Source: Omphiscola glabra (Eukaryota > Mollusca > Gastropoda > Lymnaeidae). Taken from it: a DNA stretch of 64,000 nucleotides. This document shows, piece by piece, positions 1-11,463 of this stretch (the first letter of the stretch is position 1; each line of letters starts with the position of its first letter). The translations under genes were made by a program, and so were the position numbers. A model generated the notes under the pieces. That model searched no databases. It had not been told where the DNA came from and worked only from the letters and a program-made list of their open reading frames with translations. The stretch is taken from NCBI GenBank assembly GCA_964017045.1, contig OZ024798.1, forward strand, positions 9,321,793-9,385,792, written 5' to 3'.

Positions 1-534
1 CAAAATAATTTCATTTTGGTTGTAGATTATTTTAATAGTTGATTCCCCTTAATTGATATTTATAAATAAAAAATAAAAGTCAATCAAAATAAAAAGGACA
101 TTCTCATATTAAAAAAAAAAAAAAGAATTCCATTCTTATAAACACCTACTATTTAAATTTTGTCTGCTAATTGGAAACAAAAATCCTATTAGGTTGAGAG
201 CCCTACAAATATTTTACGACATCTTGGACAAGCTAGACAGGATTTTTTGGGGTGTCTGTTCCTTGTCAGTGACTTTTATGCATGTTCCTTGTCAGCGATG
301 TTTATGTATGGTAGATGACTTGTCAGATCGCCGTAGGTCACCCAGAGAATAAATTTAATATACACTTTCGTCACCAGCCTGTTCCACGTACCACCTCTAC
401 CTCACCCGTCTCCACCGCTACCACATGGAACAAAGTTCAGTGGGTCAAGGCCACCACGCTCCAGCACCACCAACCAAGTCGAACAACGAGGATAATCGTA
501 TTACCCTGCACCTTCAGGTCAGTACATCCACATA
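1..534. other. Non-coding stretch, no gene seen
   Basis: AT-rich sequence with an A-run near 110-124. It is probably intron of the gene whose last exons lie at 1489-4277. I see no supported exon. An open frame runs on from about 315 into the following tandem array, but it looks like chance openness rather than a gene. Confidence 0.4.
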
Positions 535-535
535 T

Positions 536-907
536 TAGAAGTATTCAATCCACATATAGTAGTGTTCAATCCACATGTAGAAATGTTCAATCCTCATGTA
601 GAAGTATTCAATCCACATATAGAAGTACTCATTCCACATATAGAAGGTTCAATCCACATGTAGAAGCATTCAATCCACATGTAGAAGTGTTCAATCCACA
701 CGTGGTAGTGCTCAATTCACATGTAGAAGTATTCAATCCACATATAGAAGTGTTTAATTCACATGTAGAAGTGTTCAATCCACATATAGTTGTGTTCAAT
801 TCAAATGTAGAAGTGTTCAATTCACATGTAGAAGTGTTCAATCCACATATAGAAGTGTTCAATCCACATATGGTAGTGTTCAATCGACATATAGAAAGGC
901 TCAAAAC
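536..907. repeat. 21-bp minisatellite
   Basis: About 17 copies of a unit close to TGTTCAATCCACATGTAGAA plus one base. The unit is 21 bp, so it stays in frame and leaves both strands open (7-residue repeats such as VFNPHIE on +). This explains the long open frames here; they are not taken as genes. Confidence 0.9.
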
Positions 908-1488
908 ACACATAGAAAATCTTTTTTTTTTTAAATCTAAATTTTGTTTCTTTTTAAAATTATATCACTTTTATTTGAGTGGCTATATGTTACATAACAG
1001 CACAGCAAACCCCCCCCCCCCCCCAAACCAAATCCCCCAACTCTACGTGCTAACTAATTACTCATAAAAGTAACATAAAAACAACTTAAACTATTTAATA
1101 ACTAGTATCTCTACGAAAATAAACCATTGTTCACGCTCACCTTAAAATAGCGTCCATCTATAAATGCTGAATTCCGATTGGTTGAATGAAATTGTGTTAC
1201 TAATTTTAGCATCTTGTCACTCGTTCTGACCTTTTGGCATTTTTTACGCAGAATAGCGTGGGATGTAGATGTTCTAATATTAAAGAGATCTGCAAATAAT
1301 AAAATGTTTTGAGTGCCGTAAACACATCCGTTAGTGCACACAATTCTATATTTTACTATTATATTTTACTATTATATTTTACTATAATATGTTACTATTA
1401 TACTTTACTAGTATATTTTACTATTATATTTTACTAGTATATTTTACTCTTATAATATACTGATTGTAACAAAAATGTTTTCCTACAG
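908..1488. other. Intronic AT-rich stretch with pentad-rich TTTTACTAT repeat
   Basis: A C-run lies near 1010-1024. Short imperfect repeats of ATTATATTTTACT lie at about 1345-1455, just before the splice acceptor at 1488. Nothing coding is seen. Confidence 0.5.
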
Positions 1489-4277
1489 GACATTCGTCAG
1501 AAGACTGCAGTCAAAGACCTGCAGAGGCAGACGTCACAGCCAGACGCCGTCTCGCCGTCACCCCGTCCCCAGTCACGTGGTATGACGTCAGCAGCCACTG
1601 ACATCACCATATGCACCAACAACAGCAAAAAAGATTCGGGAATCGTGACCGATGTCTCAAACAGTGAGTTGAACAACTCTTCATTTCAAATCAGTTTCTT
1701 CCACTTAGTTATGTTAAAAAAATTATTATCAGATTCAATGTAAATAAAAGAAGAGATATAAGCAATATAAAAAAATCATTTTTCCCCCACTATAACAATC
1801 ATCGCCTGGAACACCCTGGAAAATCGTATCTGGAAATTTGTTTGAAAGAAATTTCGTCCACGGAAAAGTGATCGATGGAAATTTGATCGAACGGAAATTT
1901 GATAGAACGGAAATTTGATAGAACGGAAATTTGGTGGAAATCTTTTCTTTTCAGTTCACACGTTAAAATGTTCGTCAAATTTCTTTTTGAACGCACTATA
2001 CTATATAGTAAAACAAAATAATGCGCTCAAAAAGAAATTTCACACAAAAGTTTAACGTGTGAACTGAAAAAAATTATTTGACCAAATTTCCGTTCAATAA
2101 AATTTCCGTCGATCAACATTCAATCGACGAAATTTCTTTCAAACAAATTTCCGACGTGAATCCAGAGCTTCAAAACTGCCATTAACATCCGCTAGGAGCC
2201 GTTAAAATACCAGCATCGCATCCCCAACCCGTTGCCCAGTGAATGGATTCAGCAACGTACCCTACCAGAACCAGGAGAGAAATGGATTAAAAGGACGAGG
2301 AGTTATTATAAATATCCGAAGAGTCAACATTAACTACTGAAATGCTAGTTCTCAACATTCTCCGCATTACCGTAATTCCGATTCATCATTTTGGAGTTTC
2401 ATAAAAGTCTTTCAATTCAACTTTTCTACACGGCTGTTCCAAATATTCCAATATTTTAGACTAGTACTATTAATATATATTACGTGTCGAGTAAAAAAAA
2501 AAAGGGGGGGGGGGGGCGGGCGGTTGTGAATAGCATGCAGCCACACCAGGAGAGCAATACGTATAAGAGATACTAAAAAGGATTTTTATTATTATTTAAT
2601 TAGGTTCCCGTGTTTTAGCAAACAATTTATTGGAGTTCTTGAAGGATCTGATCACTTTATCGTCATACAGGCAAAACTTAGGTTCCAGTCCTTTATCAAA
2701 CGCAATTTATTGGAGTTCTTGAAGAATCTGATCAGGCCTTCGGCCTCGGTCCGGCTTTACGGTATTCCATTTCGCTGGATCGGGGCTGGGATCGCCGCTC
2801 TACGTGAGTGGTGGGTCAAGAGCTTCGTGCTTAGTACCGCCTTCTGCCGTTATAGAGGAAAAAAACCCAACTAAACCGTCAATGTTGTTTAAAATAATAT
2901 TTAGCTGTTAATTGAAATTACTCCTCGATTCATTAAAAGTTAGATAGTTTTTGTTTTAAATATAGAAATTCATTTTTCCAAGAATGTTCAACGGAAAAAA
3001 ATATAAATAATTTTAAGTTAAAGACACACATTTGGTATGATGATAACTGTTGTGTCTCCAGGAAATAATTGAATAACCAATTTCATTTTGTTTCTGTCCC
3101 AGCTGACAGCAGTGACCATAAAGAGAACTTGAACCCGCTGACAAGATACGACTCTATCGACCTGAAGACCGGCCTGGCGCTTCCCGTCTCGCCGACTCAC
3201 TCGGACGTGTCCAGGTCCAGCAGCAATGACCTCGCCCCTTACACCAACTACTCCAACGCACTGCAGAACTTCCCCAAGCAGCTCCTGCAGGAGCCAGCCA
3301 GCAAAGGCAACAGCGGCTCCCTCACCTCCCGGCTGATCAGCCAGATGGACGTCGGGAAGGAGTTCATCGAGAAGCTCACGGCCAAATCGAGGGGCTCCAA
3401 GGACCCGGGAGAGACGGGCTCCTCGAGGGAGGACAAATACAATTTCGCCCATCTGGAGAACTGCTCTCTGAGAAAGTCTTTGCCCTCCCAGCAGAAAATG
3501 TACTTTCCTGCTCCTCAGAAAGAACACAATAACACCGGGAGTCCGGACTACCCATCCACGAAGAATGAACACACGTCGATTTACACCAAGTACAAAATTT
3601 ACATGAAATCGAATAATACGAGAGACAAATCGAAAGATGGCCAGCAGGTCGGTGACGAAAACAACAACAACAACAACGTAGTTAATCAACCCACACACGC
3701 ACGTCGCTACATCCAAAATAATAAACTTTTATCCAGGAGGGGGTTCGTCAAAGCGGGGGATTTGAACACAGTCAACAAATCCTACGAAAATGGACACGTC
3801 TACATCATAGACGGGGAAATGTACAAACACAACGGCCAACCGGCGCCGGCGGTGAGTAAAATAGTCCCCAAGCAGTACATCCCGTTCCGCAGTGCCCAGG
3901 ACAGGCCCAGGCTGTCGGAGATACACCCGCTGCACGACCTGAAGCAGCAGCTGAAGGCCAAGACCTCGGAGTCCCTGTCGCTGCACGGCAAGAACATGCT
4001 CAACGCCACCTACACCGGGGAGTCGAACCCGGCCTCCAAGATGTCGGTGTCGCCGCCCCCGAAGTCCGTCGTCGTGAGGCGGAAGCTGGCCAAGAGGCAC
4101 CGGGTCGGGGAGCTCACCCCGCCCGGAAGTCACGTGATCCAGGACTCGGACGCGGAGATCAGGACCCACTTGCTGATTGCAGACATTCTCGAGAAGAAGC
4201 TCGGGGCGAACAACGTCGTCTGCTCCGATCTCAAATCTCCACTGCCATCGATTTCGCCGATACACACGCACAGGTAG
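1489..4277 (+). CDS. C-terminal two exons of a long disordered protein, identity unknown (5' end outside window)
   Basis: There are two exons. Exon A, 1489-1663, follows the acceptor TCCTACAG and ends at the donor GTGAGT. Exon B is 3103-4277 (acceptor TCTGTCCCAG, stop TAG at 4275). The phases agree: exon A ends one base into a codon and exon B completes it as Thr. The visible part is about 450 residues, rich in Ser, Thr, Asn, Pro and Lys, with an Asn run (ENNNNNNVV) and no membrane segment. It has a basic patch (VVVRRKLAKRHR) and a short amphipathic stretch near the end (LLIADILEKKLG). The many SPS, SPP and TPP motifs suggest phosphorylation. I do not recognise the family; a cytoplasmic receptor or scaffold tail is possible but unproven. 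Exon B is markedly more GC-rich than its surroundings, which supports real coding. The intron (1664-3102) holds a fold-back element. Confidence 0.75.
1832..2152. mobile_element. Fold-back (long inverted repeat) element
   Basis: The two ends are inverted copies: GGAAATTTGTTTGAAAGAAA at 1832 and its complement finishing at 2152, matching over at least 27 bp. The inner arms also pair, for example CAGTTCACACGTTAAA near 1953 with TTTAACGTGTGAACTG near 2051. GGAAATTTGATAGAAC is repeated inside the left arm. No coding capacity. It lies in the intron of the unidentified gene. Confidence 0.85.
2619..2870. repeat. Short duplicated segment followed by a possible repeat fragment
   Basis: CAATTTATTGGAGTTCTTGA occurs near 2622 and again near 2703, each followed by AGGATCTGATCA or AGAATCTGATCA. 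The GC-rich tail (2737-2860) looks like part of a dispersed repeat. I cannot assign it to a family, and no tRNA fold was found. Confidence 0.4.
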
Positions 4278-5430
4278 TAGGAACCGGAGACACAACCCCC
4301 GTGTGGGTGTGTGTGTGTTTGTGTGTGACATAACCAACTGAATGTACATAATCACACCACGGCAATGTATTCACGTGTTGTTTAGCGTGACTGACGTTCT
4401 ATCACGCCTCACTTCGGCATTAGAGTCTCCATCACCGTATTACTTCACGTGCCACAGAACTCTGAAGACCAAGCGATGAAAACAATTTTATTAAAGTTTG
4501 GGAAGGAGAGTAAACATTGGTTCCATTACCTTATGACTGTACTCTTCATGACAAAAAAGGAAAGGTTTTCAAATTTATTAAAAAGAAAGGAGAACAAAAA
4601 AAAGGATAACAAACCAAGACATTAAGATGATTTGTATTTTACACCTCCCCCTCCCCCCCCCTCTCTTTGAAAAAATTTCTTAAGTTGGTCGAAAAATCTC
4701 GCCCAACAATATAAAGAAAAAAGTGACTCCCCCTTCACCCCGCCCTTCCTACGGCCATACTCCATCATACAAATGCACTGTTTTCACATGGTGTTACCCT
4801 AAAATTCTTTGATAAATCTAACTGATCTGTCTTTCAGTTACACATTGCCAATGTATAGTTGTAGACTAGCGCTTCTCAAACTGGCGGGTTTTCCAGTATA
4901 TGAATCTTTCCAGGAAACCTCGGGTGCCGTTTGGCCTACGGAAGAGAATTTAAAACTATAGGGACAAACTAAGCAACCGCTTCAGTGTGGGGTGAATTCC
5001 TGCGTGTTCATCGCAAGGAATGGTTTGAGAATCACTGTAGCCGACCGAGCATTAATTCCATTTAACCATCTCATCATGTTTAAATAAGGCCTCACGACGT
5101 GTGTAATACAACACCAGTTTATGTAAATGTACCTCATTTTTTTAAAAGCCTCTCAGCATTCATCACTGTCTGTTCCTGTTACCTGACTCATCAGTCTATG
5201 ACCAGTTTTCTCACAGATCAGTATTGACCAAGCCATCGATATTGAGATTATTGATTTTTTCCCCATGCATGCGTTTCACAACTTATAATATGCTGTGTGT
5301 GTATTCTTTTTTGTTTTTTGTTGTTGTAATGCCTGATGTTACACTAGAGTACATCTTTCAATGGTTGGATTATTCTCAAAATCTCCAGTTTAATCGATCG
5401 TGATAATTGTTTTAAATCCTTCAAAATAAA
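4278..5430 (+). other. Probable 3' UTR of the unidentified gene
   Basis: Non-coding sequence after the stop at 4277. An AATAAA polyadenylation signal lies at 5425-5430, and another candidate at about 5672. A small hAT-like element is embedded at 4867-5038. The extent is inferred from the signal only. Confidence 0.5.
4867..5038. mobile_element. Small hAT-like non-autonomous element in the 3' UTR
   Basis: The ends are imperfect inverted repeats: TAGCGCTTCTCAAACTGG at the left and GGTTTGAGAATCACTGTA at the right, a typical CAGTG(A/C)TTCTCAAAC end. No clear 8-bp target duplication is visible. About 172 bp, non-coding. Confidence 0.6.
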
Positions 5431-6530
5431 AGGTGTCTTCTTTTGTTATATTTTTTGTTCCTCTGAATGTAAATTGCATGGAGATTTTCATATCTGATCA
5501 AATTTCCTTTTTTTGATTCTAGAATTTTTTTTTTTTTTTTTTTTTATTACCGGGGAACCCCGATTGTGATACTGTAAAACCTATATTTTTTGTGGAAGTG
5601 ACGTTGTCAGTTCCGTGTCCACACAGAGATAACATTGTGTTCAACTCGCTGTGATAGAGGAAATGACTACCAATAAAGGGTTTTAATGTATGGTGTTTTT
5701 TGTAAGCTACAAAATACTCCAAATTTTTTTGGTTAAGAATCGTTAATTATTTCTTGGAGATTTATTACCCTGACGACATGACTGTTTCTAAAAATAGACG
5801 AACAGCCCCCACACCTCATCCCCCCCCCCGGGTCGTCTTCTGTGTCTTAAGGTAGCCCTAGAATTACTGACACTGACCACAGGTCAAGGGATTAACTTGA
5901 TTTTTTATATAAAATTAATAATCCTCTTGAAGAGAGATATTCTGCAATATTTTTCTTTTTTTTTTTACATTTTTTTTTACATTTTGTGTTGTGCTGTCTT
6001 TTCAATATATTTTTATACTATACATTATCATTCATTTAGAGTTTCATTAACAAATGGATCAGTATTATAATATAATCTTGTTCGCTGTGAACAATATATG
6101 CTATTGATTGTTGTTTGTTGTTTTCGGGTTGTTGTTGACAAGATTCTCTTTAATAAACGTGTTGGAGATTTCTTATTTTTGCGTTTGTGTGTGTGTGTAT
6201 GTATCACACAGTAATAAATCTGATCTAAAACTGCGTCACCCCCCCCCCCCCCCCCAACTCTTCGAGTCAGCGTAGATGTTTCTGATAATAAGTATTTAAA
6301 ACGATTGACCTTCCAAAATATTTTTTTACTAACTTCGCAGAATCTTCGGACGGCTAATTGACCCACTTCCCGTCATCCTATCAAACTATTGAAGCGTGTT
6401 TGCTTTGGTTTGTGACGGGTGCACTCATGACAATGACATCGTGACACATTGCAATTTTCCATCTGATCGGACTCAAACAGTAGGTGAAGGAGATGATTAA
6501 ACTCCTTTGTAACCGGCACGAACCGGATAG
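5431..6530. other. Intergenic, low-complexity-rich, no gene seen
   Basis: Contains T-runs (5523-5545), C-runs (5821-5829, 6241-6256) and a short GT run near 6185. No exon could be supported on either strand. Confidence 0.5.
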
Positions 6531-6534
6531 GACA

Positions 6535-6755
6535 AGCGGTACTGACTGGCTGGCAAGGACACCTGGTTCTGACTAACGAGGTCAAGCGGTACTGACTGAC
6601 TAAGACAACTTGTACTGACTGACTTAAACAACTAGTGCTGACGAACTCTGACAACTGGTGCTGACTGAATAGGACAACTGGTGCTGACAGACTAGGACAA
6701 CTGGTACAGACAGACTAGGACAACTGGTGCTGACGGACTAGGACAAGCCTACGTC
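6535..6755. repeat. Minisatellite, unit about 27 bp
   Basis: About eight imperfect copies built on GACTAGGACAACTGGTGCT GA. Unit length varies. Non-coding. Confidence 0.75.
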
Positions 6756-7009
6756 ACCCTTATCTATGATGTTGATGGTGTGAACGTTCTTCGTTGTAAC
6801 ATGTTTCTCTACAAGAGATGAGATTAATCAAAGATGTTTCTGTTGAAAAAAACATAGAACAGGAATTTGGATATTGAATAGAGCATCGCCTTGTTGTATT
6901 GAACACGCGTCATGCATTACATTGAAATGTAAATACCTTTTTTATATGTTTCAATTTTTTTGTTTCTATTTTTATATGACTTGTTAATATTTTTTTATGT
7001 GTATTTGCC

Positions 7010-7268
7010 TCTATGGAGGATATGTTTTATGCATTTGTCAACATGGAAGATATGTTATGTGCATTTGTTGACATGGAGGATATTTTTTTTAATGTATGTT
7101 TTAACATGGAGGATATGTTTTATGTATTTGTTAACACGGAGGATATGTTTTATGCATGTGTTGACATGGAGGATATTTTTTATGTATGTTTTAATATGGA
7201 GGATATGTTTTATGTATTTGTTCACACGGAAGATATGTTTTATGTATGTGTTAACATGGAGTTTTTTT
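7010..7268. repeat. 30-bp minisatellite
   Basis: About eight copies of AACATGGAGGATATGTTTTA plus TGTATTTGTT. Because the unit is 30 bp, two + frames stay open (for example NMEDMFYVFV repeated). Considered non-coding. Confidence 0.85.
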
Positions 7269-8811
7269 TATGTATTTGTTACTTCAATTAGTTCAGATGA
7301 AATACAACATTTATTAGTTGCGAAACACTTTTGAGTAAGCACTAAATTTCTCAAAACTATTTAAAAATGAAATAAAGTCCATCCTGTACAGGCATATGGA
7401 ATAGCCAGTTTTAGCCAGGTTTTTTTTGGGGGGTCTATTCCAGACGCATCCAGTGTTATGATATCAACGTAATTTCCGGACACAATGAGCTATTACAATG
7501 TACAGCTCTCAAACCTTGTGGTACACATTTCGCCGGAACATTTGTTTAGAGAGTAAAAAAGTCAAGCGGCTTGGCGTTCGAGCTACACGTGATGCCTATG
7601 ATCACGTGATGCCAGCTGCGTCTCTGTGACGCGACCCTCTTATTTCGCCAAGCTGTAATTTTTTATCCTTCACTCACACACGTATCGCAGTAAATGGGTT
7701 TATTTTGTTTTTAAATATATTCATTGTGGGTGTTTGTTTCTGTTTGGTAATTGAGGTTTGTATCTGTGTGGTATTTGACGTGATGGAAAGTAGCGCATGT
7801 TTATACGATTTTTTACCTATATTTTTTTTATAAACATGTTTCTTAATTTTCTTAAAATGTCCGATTTTTTTAAATTTTTTTATTTCTTCTGTTTTTTTAT
7901 CACATGCGGAAAATTAAACACATCAACTTGTTAATAATACACGGATGAGTTGTCTTTCTTTTGATAATCATATTTAATGACTTTGTGGCGCAGATTAATT
8001 TTGTGATTAAAGAAAAAAAAACAAATGGAAGAAACCATTTGGAGGTTGGGGTGGTGAAAAAAAGGGGGGGGGTTGGTGGGTAGTGACGGGTGGTGAAGCT
8101 TAGACAGCAATTCTACGCATGAAAATAACATTTCACCATTTTCCCCCAAAACGTATTCGCATTCAAACTGCGCTAAATATAGCTGAACACAGAGGAGTAA
8201 AGCTTACTTTTGTATCCCCTATTTCATTTTGTGACATTTATCGTAAAACGTTGACGGGCCGCCTGACTTAGCGCTGAGAAATGAAGCAAGGTCAACAGCT
8301 ACATGAAGTCAACGTCACAACAGGACACAACAGGACACATAGCCTCAAGTGAACGATTCAGTGACCATTCCTTTCCCCCAAATATCAGTAACCTGAGTTA
8401 CAAAGTGGGGGGCGGGGGGGGGGGGGCGGGGCGGGGCGGGGGGGGTGCTTGGGAAACAACACCACATTCTTAGACTATCGTTTTTTTTTGTGCATGTAAT
8501 TTTTTTGTGAAGCTTTAATCTTCTAAGAAAAAATCTTTCCACGTTGTTATTTCGTGTAGGCCTACCTCTTACCATCAGTGTTTAAGGGGCTGAAAAAGTT
8601 GCGCGAATTTGTGTTTAATGGGTGAAAAAGATGCGCAATTTAATAATAACATCACAAGCTTAAAAAACAACGAAAACAAAGCAACCGAAAAATTAAAATT
8701 TAATTCATTAACATTAGCGTTTACATCCTGAATTTATTTCTCTCAGCAACGGTGGCCAAGGTCATGCCTGACCAATTAAAAAGCAATCCATAAGCATATT
8801 TTTGTTCAGTC
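7269..8811. other. Intergenic, no gene seen
   Basis: AT-rich sequence with a long G/C homopolymer-like run at 8406-8447. GCTTGGCG near 7570 and CGCCAAGC near 7647 face each other and could mark a short inverted-repeat element, but support is weak. Confidence 0.45.
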
Positions 8812-9861
8812 TTAGCAAATTTTCTTCTTTTGCCTTAAATGTCCTGGTCTAAACCGGGAAAACACCATAATGTAAGTGTTGTAAAACTTTTTGCTCATCG
8901 TGACGTAGATCACAAAATTCACCGACGCGTTGATGACGTACAGGAAGTCGTTGATGATCTCCAGCAAGATGGAGGTCGCGGTCAACGTCCCGTCACTGTT
9001 GACGCCGCTCTCCGGGTAGATGTAGTAGGCGATGTACGGCGCCGACAGGGGAATGCCTATCGCCGCGTAGACCGACGTCACCACCAGAAGCATTTTAACC
9101 ACTCTGACGTCACGATTGTTTCTCAAAATAGACGAACCTCCCGTCATCCTCTTCGTCGCCTGGTAAAGCCGTCTGGAAATCGCTATCGAGTTGATGACGA
9201 TGACTAAGACCGAGACGGGTCCCCGGATGACAGCGAGACTCAGATTCAAGATGTTGAAACGTTCAGAATCCTTTGCGACGAAGTTCGCTAACACGATCTG
9301 GGGTAGTTCTAGATTCGAGCGCGCGTCGTAGAACCACGCGATGTAGTAGAGCCCGAAGAAAGGCCCCGACATCGCGCCCCAGAACGCGAACAGCAACAGC
9401 ACGGCCGCAAGCGTCCTGAACGGGGTGATTATCGTGGACACCGTGAGCGGGAAGTGCACGGCGACGAACCGTTCCAGCGAGACGAACGTCACGAGGCCCG
9501 ACGAGATGAGACCGCAGTACCGATTGGGCATCCAAAGGTAGGCCGTGACGTAAGCGTTCAGGAGCAGCGAATGGTAGACGTCGTACTTGGACAGCACGCA
9601 GACCAGCCTCTTGGGGATGCTGGTGACGAGGAACAGCATGTCGACGGCCGACATGGACAGCAGGAGGACGTTCGTGCTGTCTCTGAAGCCGTGGTGGGAC
9701 AGCACGATGACGTTGATGACGTTTCCGAACGTCCCGAGGACGGCGATGATGTTGACGATGATGCAGGAGAACGCCGTGTCGATGATGTTCAGGGTCGTCG
9801 TGTCCAAGGAGTACGGCGTGGTGCCGCACGCGAAGACTGTGCTGTTGCCGTCTTCGTCCAT
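8812..9861 (-). CDS. Intronless rhodopsin-class (class A) G protein-coupled receptor, orphan
   Basis: Seven-helix plasma-membrane receptor expected to signal through heterotrimeric G proteins; the ligand cannot be read from sequence. The chosen ATG at 9861 gives 349 aa. The frame stays open for another 19 codons upstream but has no ATG there, and an in-frame TAA precedes. The N-terminus has one N-glycosylation site (NST, residues 6-8). TM1 carries GNVINVIVL (class A GN motif). TM2 has SMSAVDMLFLV with the conserved Asp. The end of TM3 reads LERFVAVHFPL, so ERF replaces the usual DRY. TM7 ends in NFVIY instead of NPxxY. A short basic tail (RQKKKIC) follows. Single-exon, divergent receptors like this are common in gastropod peptide-like or chemosensory GPCR expansions; that placement is inference. 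Its GC content is far above its flanks. An upstream exon cannot be excluded. Confidence 0.88.
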   Translation of the reverse strand: MDEDGNSTVFACGTTPYSLDTTTLNIIDTAFSCIIVNIIAVLGTFGNVINVIVLSHHGFRDSTNVLLLSMSAVDMLFLVTSIPKRLVCVLSKYDVYHSLLLNAYVTAYLWMPNRYCGLISSGLVTFVSLERFVAVHFPLTVSTIITPFRTLAAVLLLFAFWGAMSGPFFGLYYIAWFYDARSNLELPQIVLANFVAKDSERFNILNLSLAVIRGPVSVLVIVINSIAISRRLYQATKRMTGGSSILRNNRDVRVVKMLLVVTSVYAAIGIPLSAPYIAYYIYPESGVNSDGTLTATSILLEIINDFLYVINASVNFVIYVTMSKKFYNTYIMVFSRFRPGHLRQKKKIC

Positions 9862-10140
9862 GTCGCTGCGTCCTGCTGATAGCAACGTCCAGTTGGTTTC
9901 CACTATGCAGATGGTGCTTTAACCCACAACGTTATTTTTTAAAGATGAAAGCTACTCTGATCTCAAATTTTATCAGTCTTTTTTAAATAGTCCATAAGAG
10001 ACTTACACCCCAACTATTCTTTAAAAAAAAAAAATCCATAATTTCTTTTACATCTAATAGTAAGAATTGAAAAAAATGTTTAAAAAAAAAATTCATTAAA
10101 GATAACTACAAAATAAATAAGTTGCAACTAGAAAATAACG

Positions 10141-10536
10141 CAATGGACTACGATTAGTCACTTCCTTGTTTTGTCACGTGATACGTACCAGCCATTAGTA
10201 GGCTTTCTGCTACACATAACAACACATAACAACAGATAAACAGCTGATCAGCCATTGCCATTATCATTAATTCTAAAGCAAAATGTTTGTCTCCATCAGC
10301 GCTTCCCCCAGTGTTAATTAAAAATTTTACTTTTCAAAATATTCTTGAATACACGCGTTTCTTTAAATGACATTCAATAAATGTGACAATAATTATAATT
10401 CAGTTATGATTAAAGGAAGAAAGTTGTTTGAAGAAAAATTTGTGAGCGACTAGTGTGTTGCAGACAGCCTACCGGAAGTATTACTTGTTTTTACACGTAT
10501 CACGTGACAAAACAATCGACTAATCGTAGTCCATTG
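10141..10536. mobile_element. MITE A copy 1
   Basis: About 396 bp with long terminal inverted repeats: CAATGGACTACGATTAGTC at the left and GACTAATCGTAGTCCATTG at the right. The match continues through TTGTTTTGTCACGTGATACG. No coding capacity. Superfamily not determined. Confidence 0.88.
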
Positions 10537-10623
10537 CTTTTCATGCTATCTTTTATGTAATTTAGAATTTGTCTCAGTTCCTTTGCATTTCAACCTTATT
10601 AGGATCTATGCATCACTTCACAA

Positions 10624-11018
10624 TAATGGACTACGATGAGTCACTTCCTTGTTTTGTCACGTGATACGTACCAGCCATTGGTAGGCTTTCTGCTACACAT
10701 AACAACACATAACAACAGATAACAGCTGATCAGCCATTGCCATCATCATTAATTCTAAAGCAAAATGTTTGTCTCCATCAGCGCTTCCCTCAGTGTTAAT
10801 TAAAAATTTTACTTTTCAAAATATTCTTGAATACACGCGTTTCTTTAAATGACATTCATAAAATGTGACAATAATAATAATTCAGTTATGATTAAAGGAA
10901 GAAAGTTGTTTGAAGAAATATTTGTGAGCGACTAGTGTGTTGCAGACAGCCTACCGGAAGTCTAACTCGTACTTACGCTTATCACGTGACAAAACAATCG
11001 ACTCATCGTAGTCCATTG
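10624..11018. mobile_element. MITE A copy 2
   Basis: Nearly identical to the copy at 10141-10536, in the same orientation and only about 87 bp away. Its ends read AATGGACTACGATGAGTC and GACTCATCGTAGTCCATTG. The shared change from TAGTC to GAGTC at both ends suggests the two ends were homogenised or that this is a distinct subfamily. Confidence 0.88.
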
Positions 11019-11329
11019 CTTCAAAAATGCCCATGTCCAGTTTTGACTCGCGCACTTTGTAAAGTGTTTGATCACACTTGAGTTAGTAGCAACTCTGATA
11101 ACATTTATTAACTATCGGGATGGTGCTCTTTAAATCTAACAGTGTCCAGCCCAGATTTTAATCTTCTATGTCTGTATCTGTACCTGGATGGAATTGGAAA
11201 GTACGAGAAAATGTCCCCTCTCGTGAGAGCGAATTAAGTTCTCAGTACAGGTTGAGGAAATTCGGATTGACTCAGTGGTCGGCAGCCCGCGGTCCTGGAA
11301 TAGATGGAGTCATAGAATAGACCAGGAGC

Positions 11330-11463
11330 AGCAATGGACACGGTCCTGCATTAGACGCGGTCCTGCATTAAACGCGGTCCTGCATTAGACACGTCCTGCA
11401 TTAGATACTGGTCCTGCATTAGACGCGGTCCTGCATTAGACGCGGTCCTGCATTAGACAAAGT
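11330..11463. repeat. 17-bp minisatellite
   Basis: About eight copies of GGTCCTGCATTAGACGC with small changes. Confidence 0.8.

Noticed and set aside
2737..2860. Possible tRNA or tRNA-derived SINE head
   Set aside because: No cloverleaf and no clear box B could be drawn.
3018..4355. Minus-strand frames of 232 and 208 codons opposite the exon 3103-4277
   Set aside because: Antisense shadows; the plus-strand exon has matching splice sites and phase.
9263..9829. 188-codon minus frame and several plus frames over the GPCR
   Set aside because: Shadow frames of the GC-rich GPCR coding sequence. His/Arg-rich composition shows they are frame-shifted reads.
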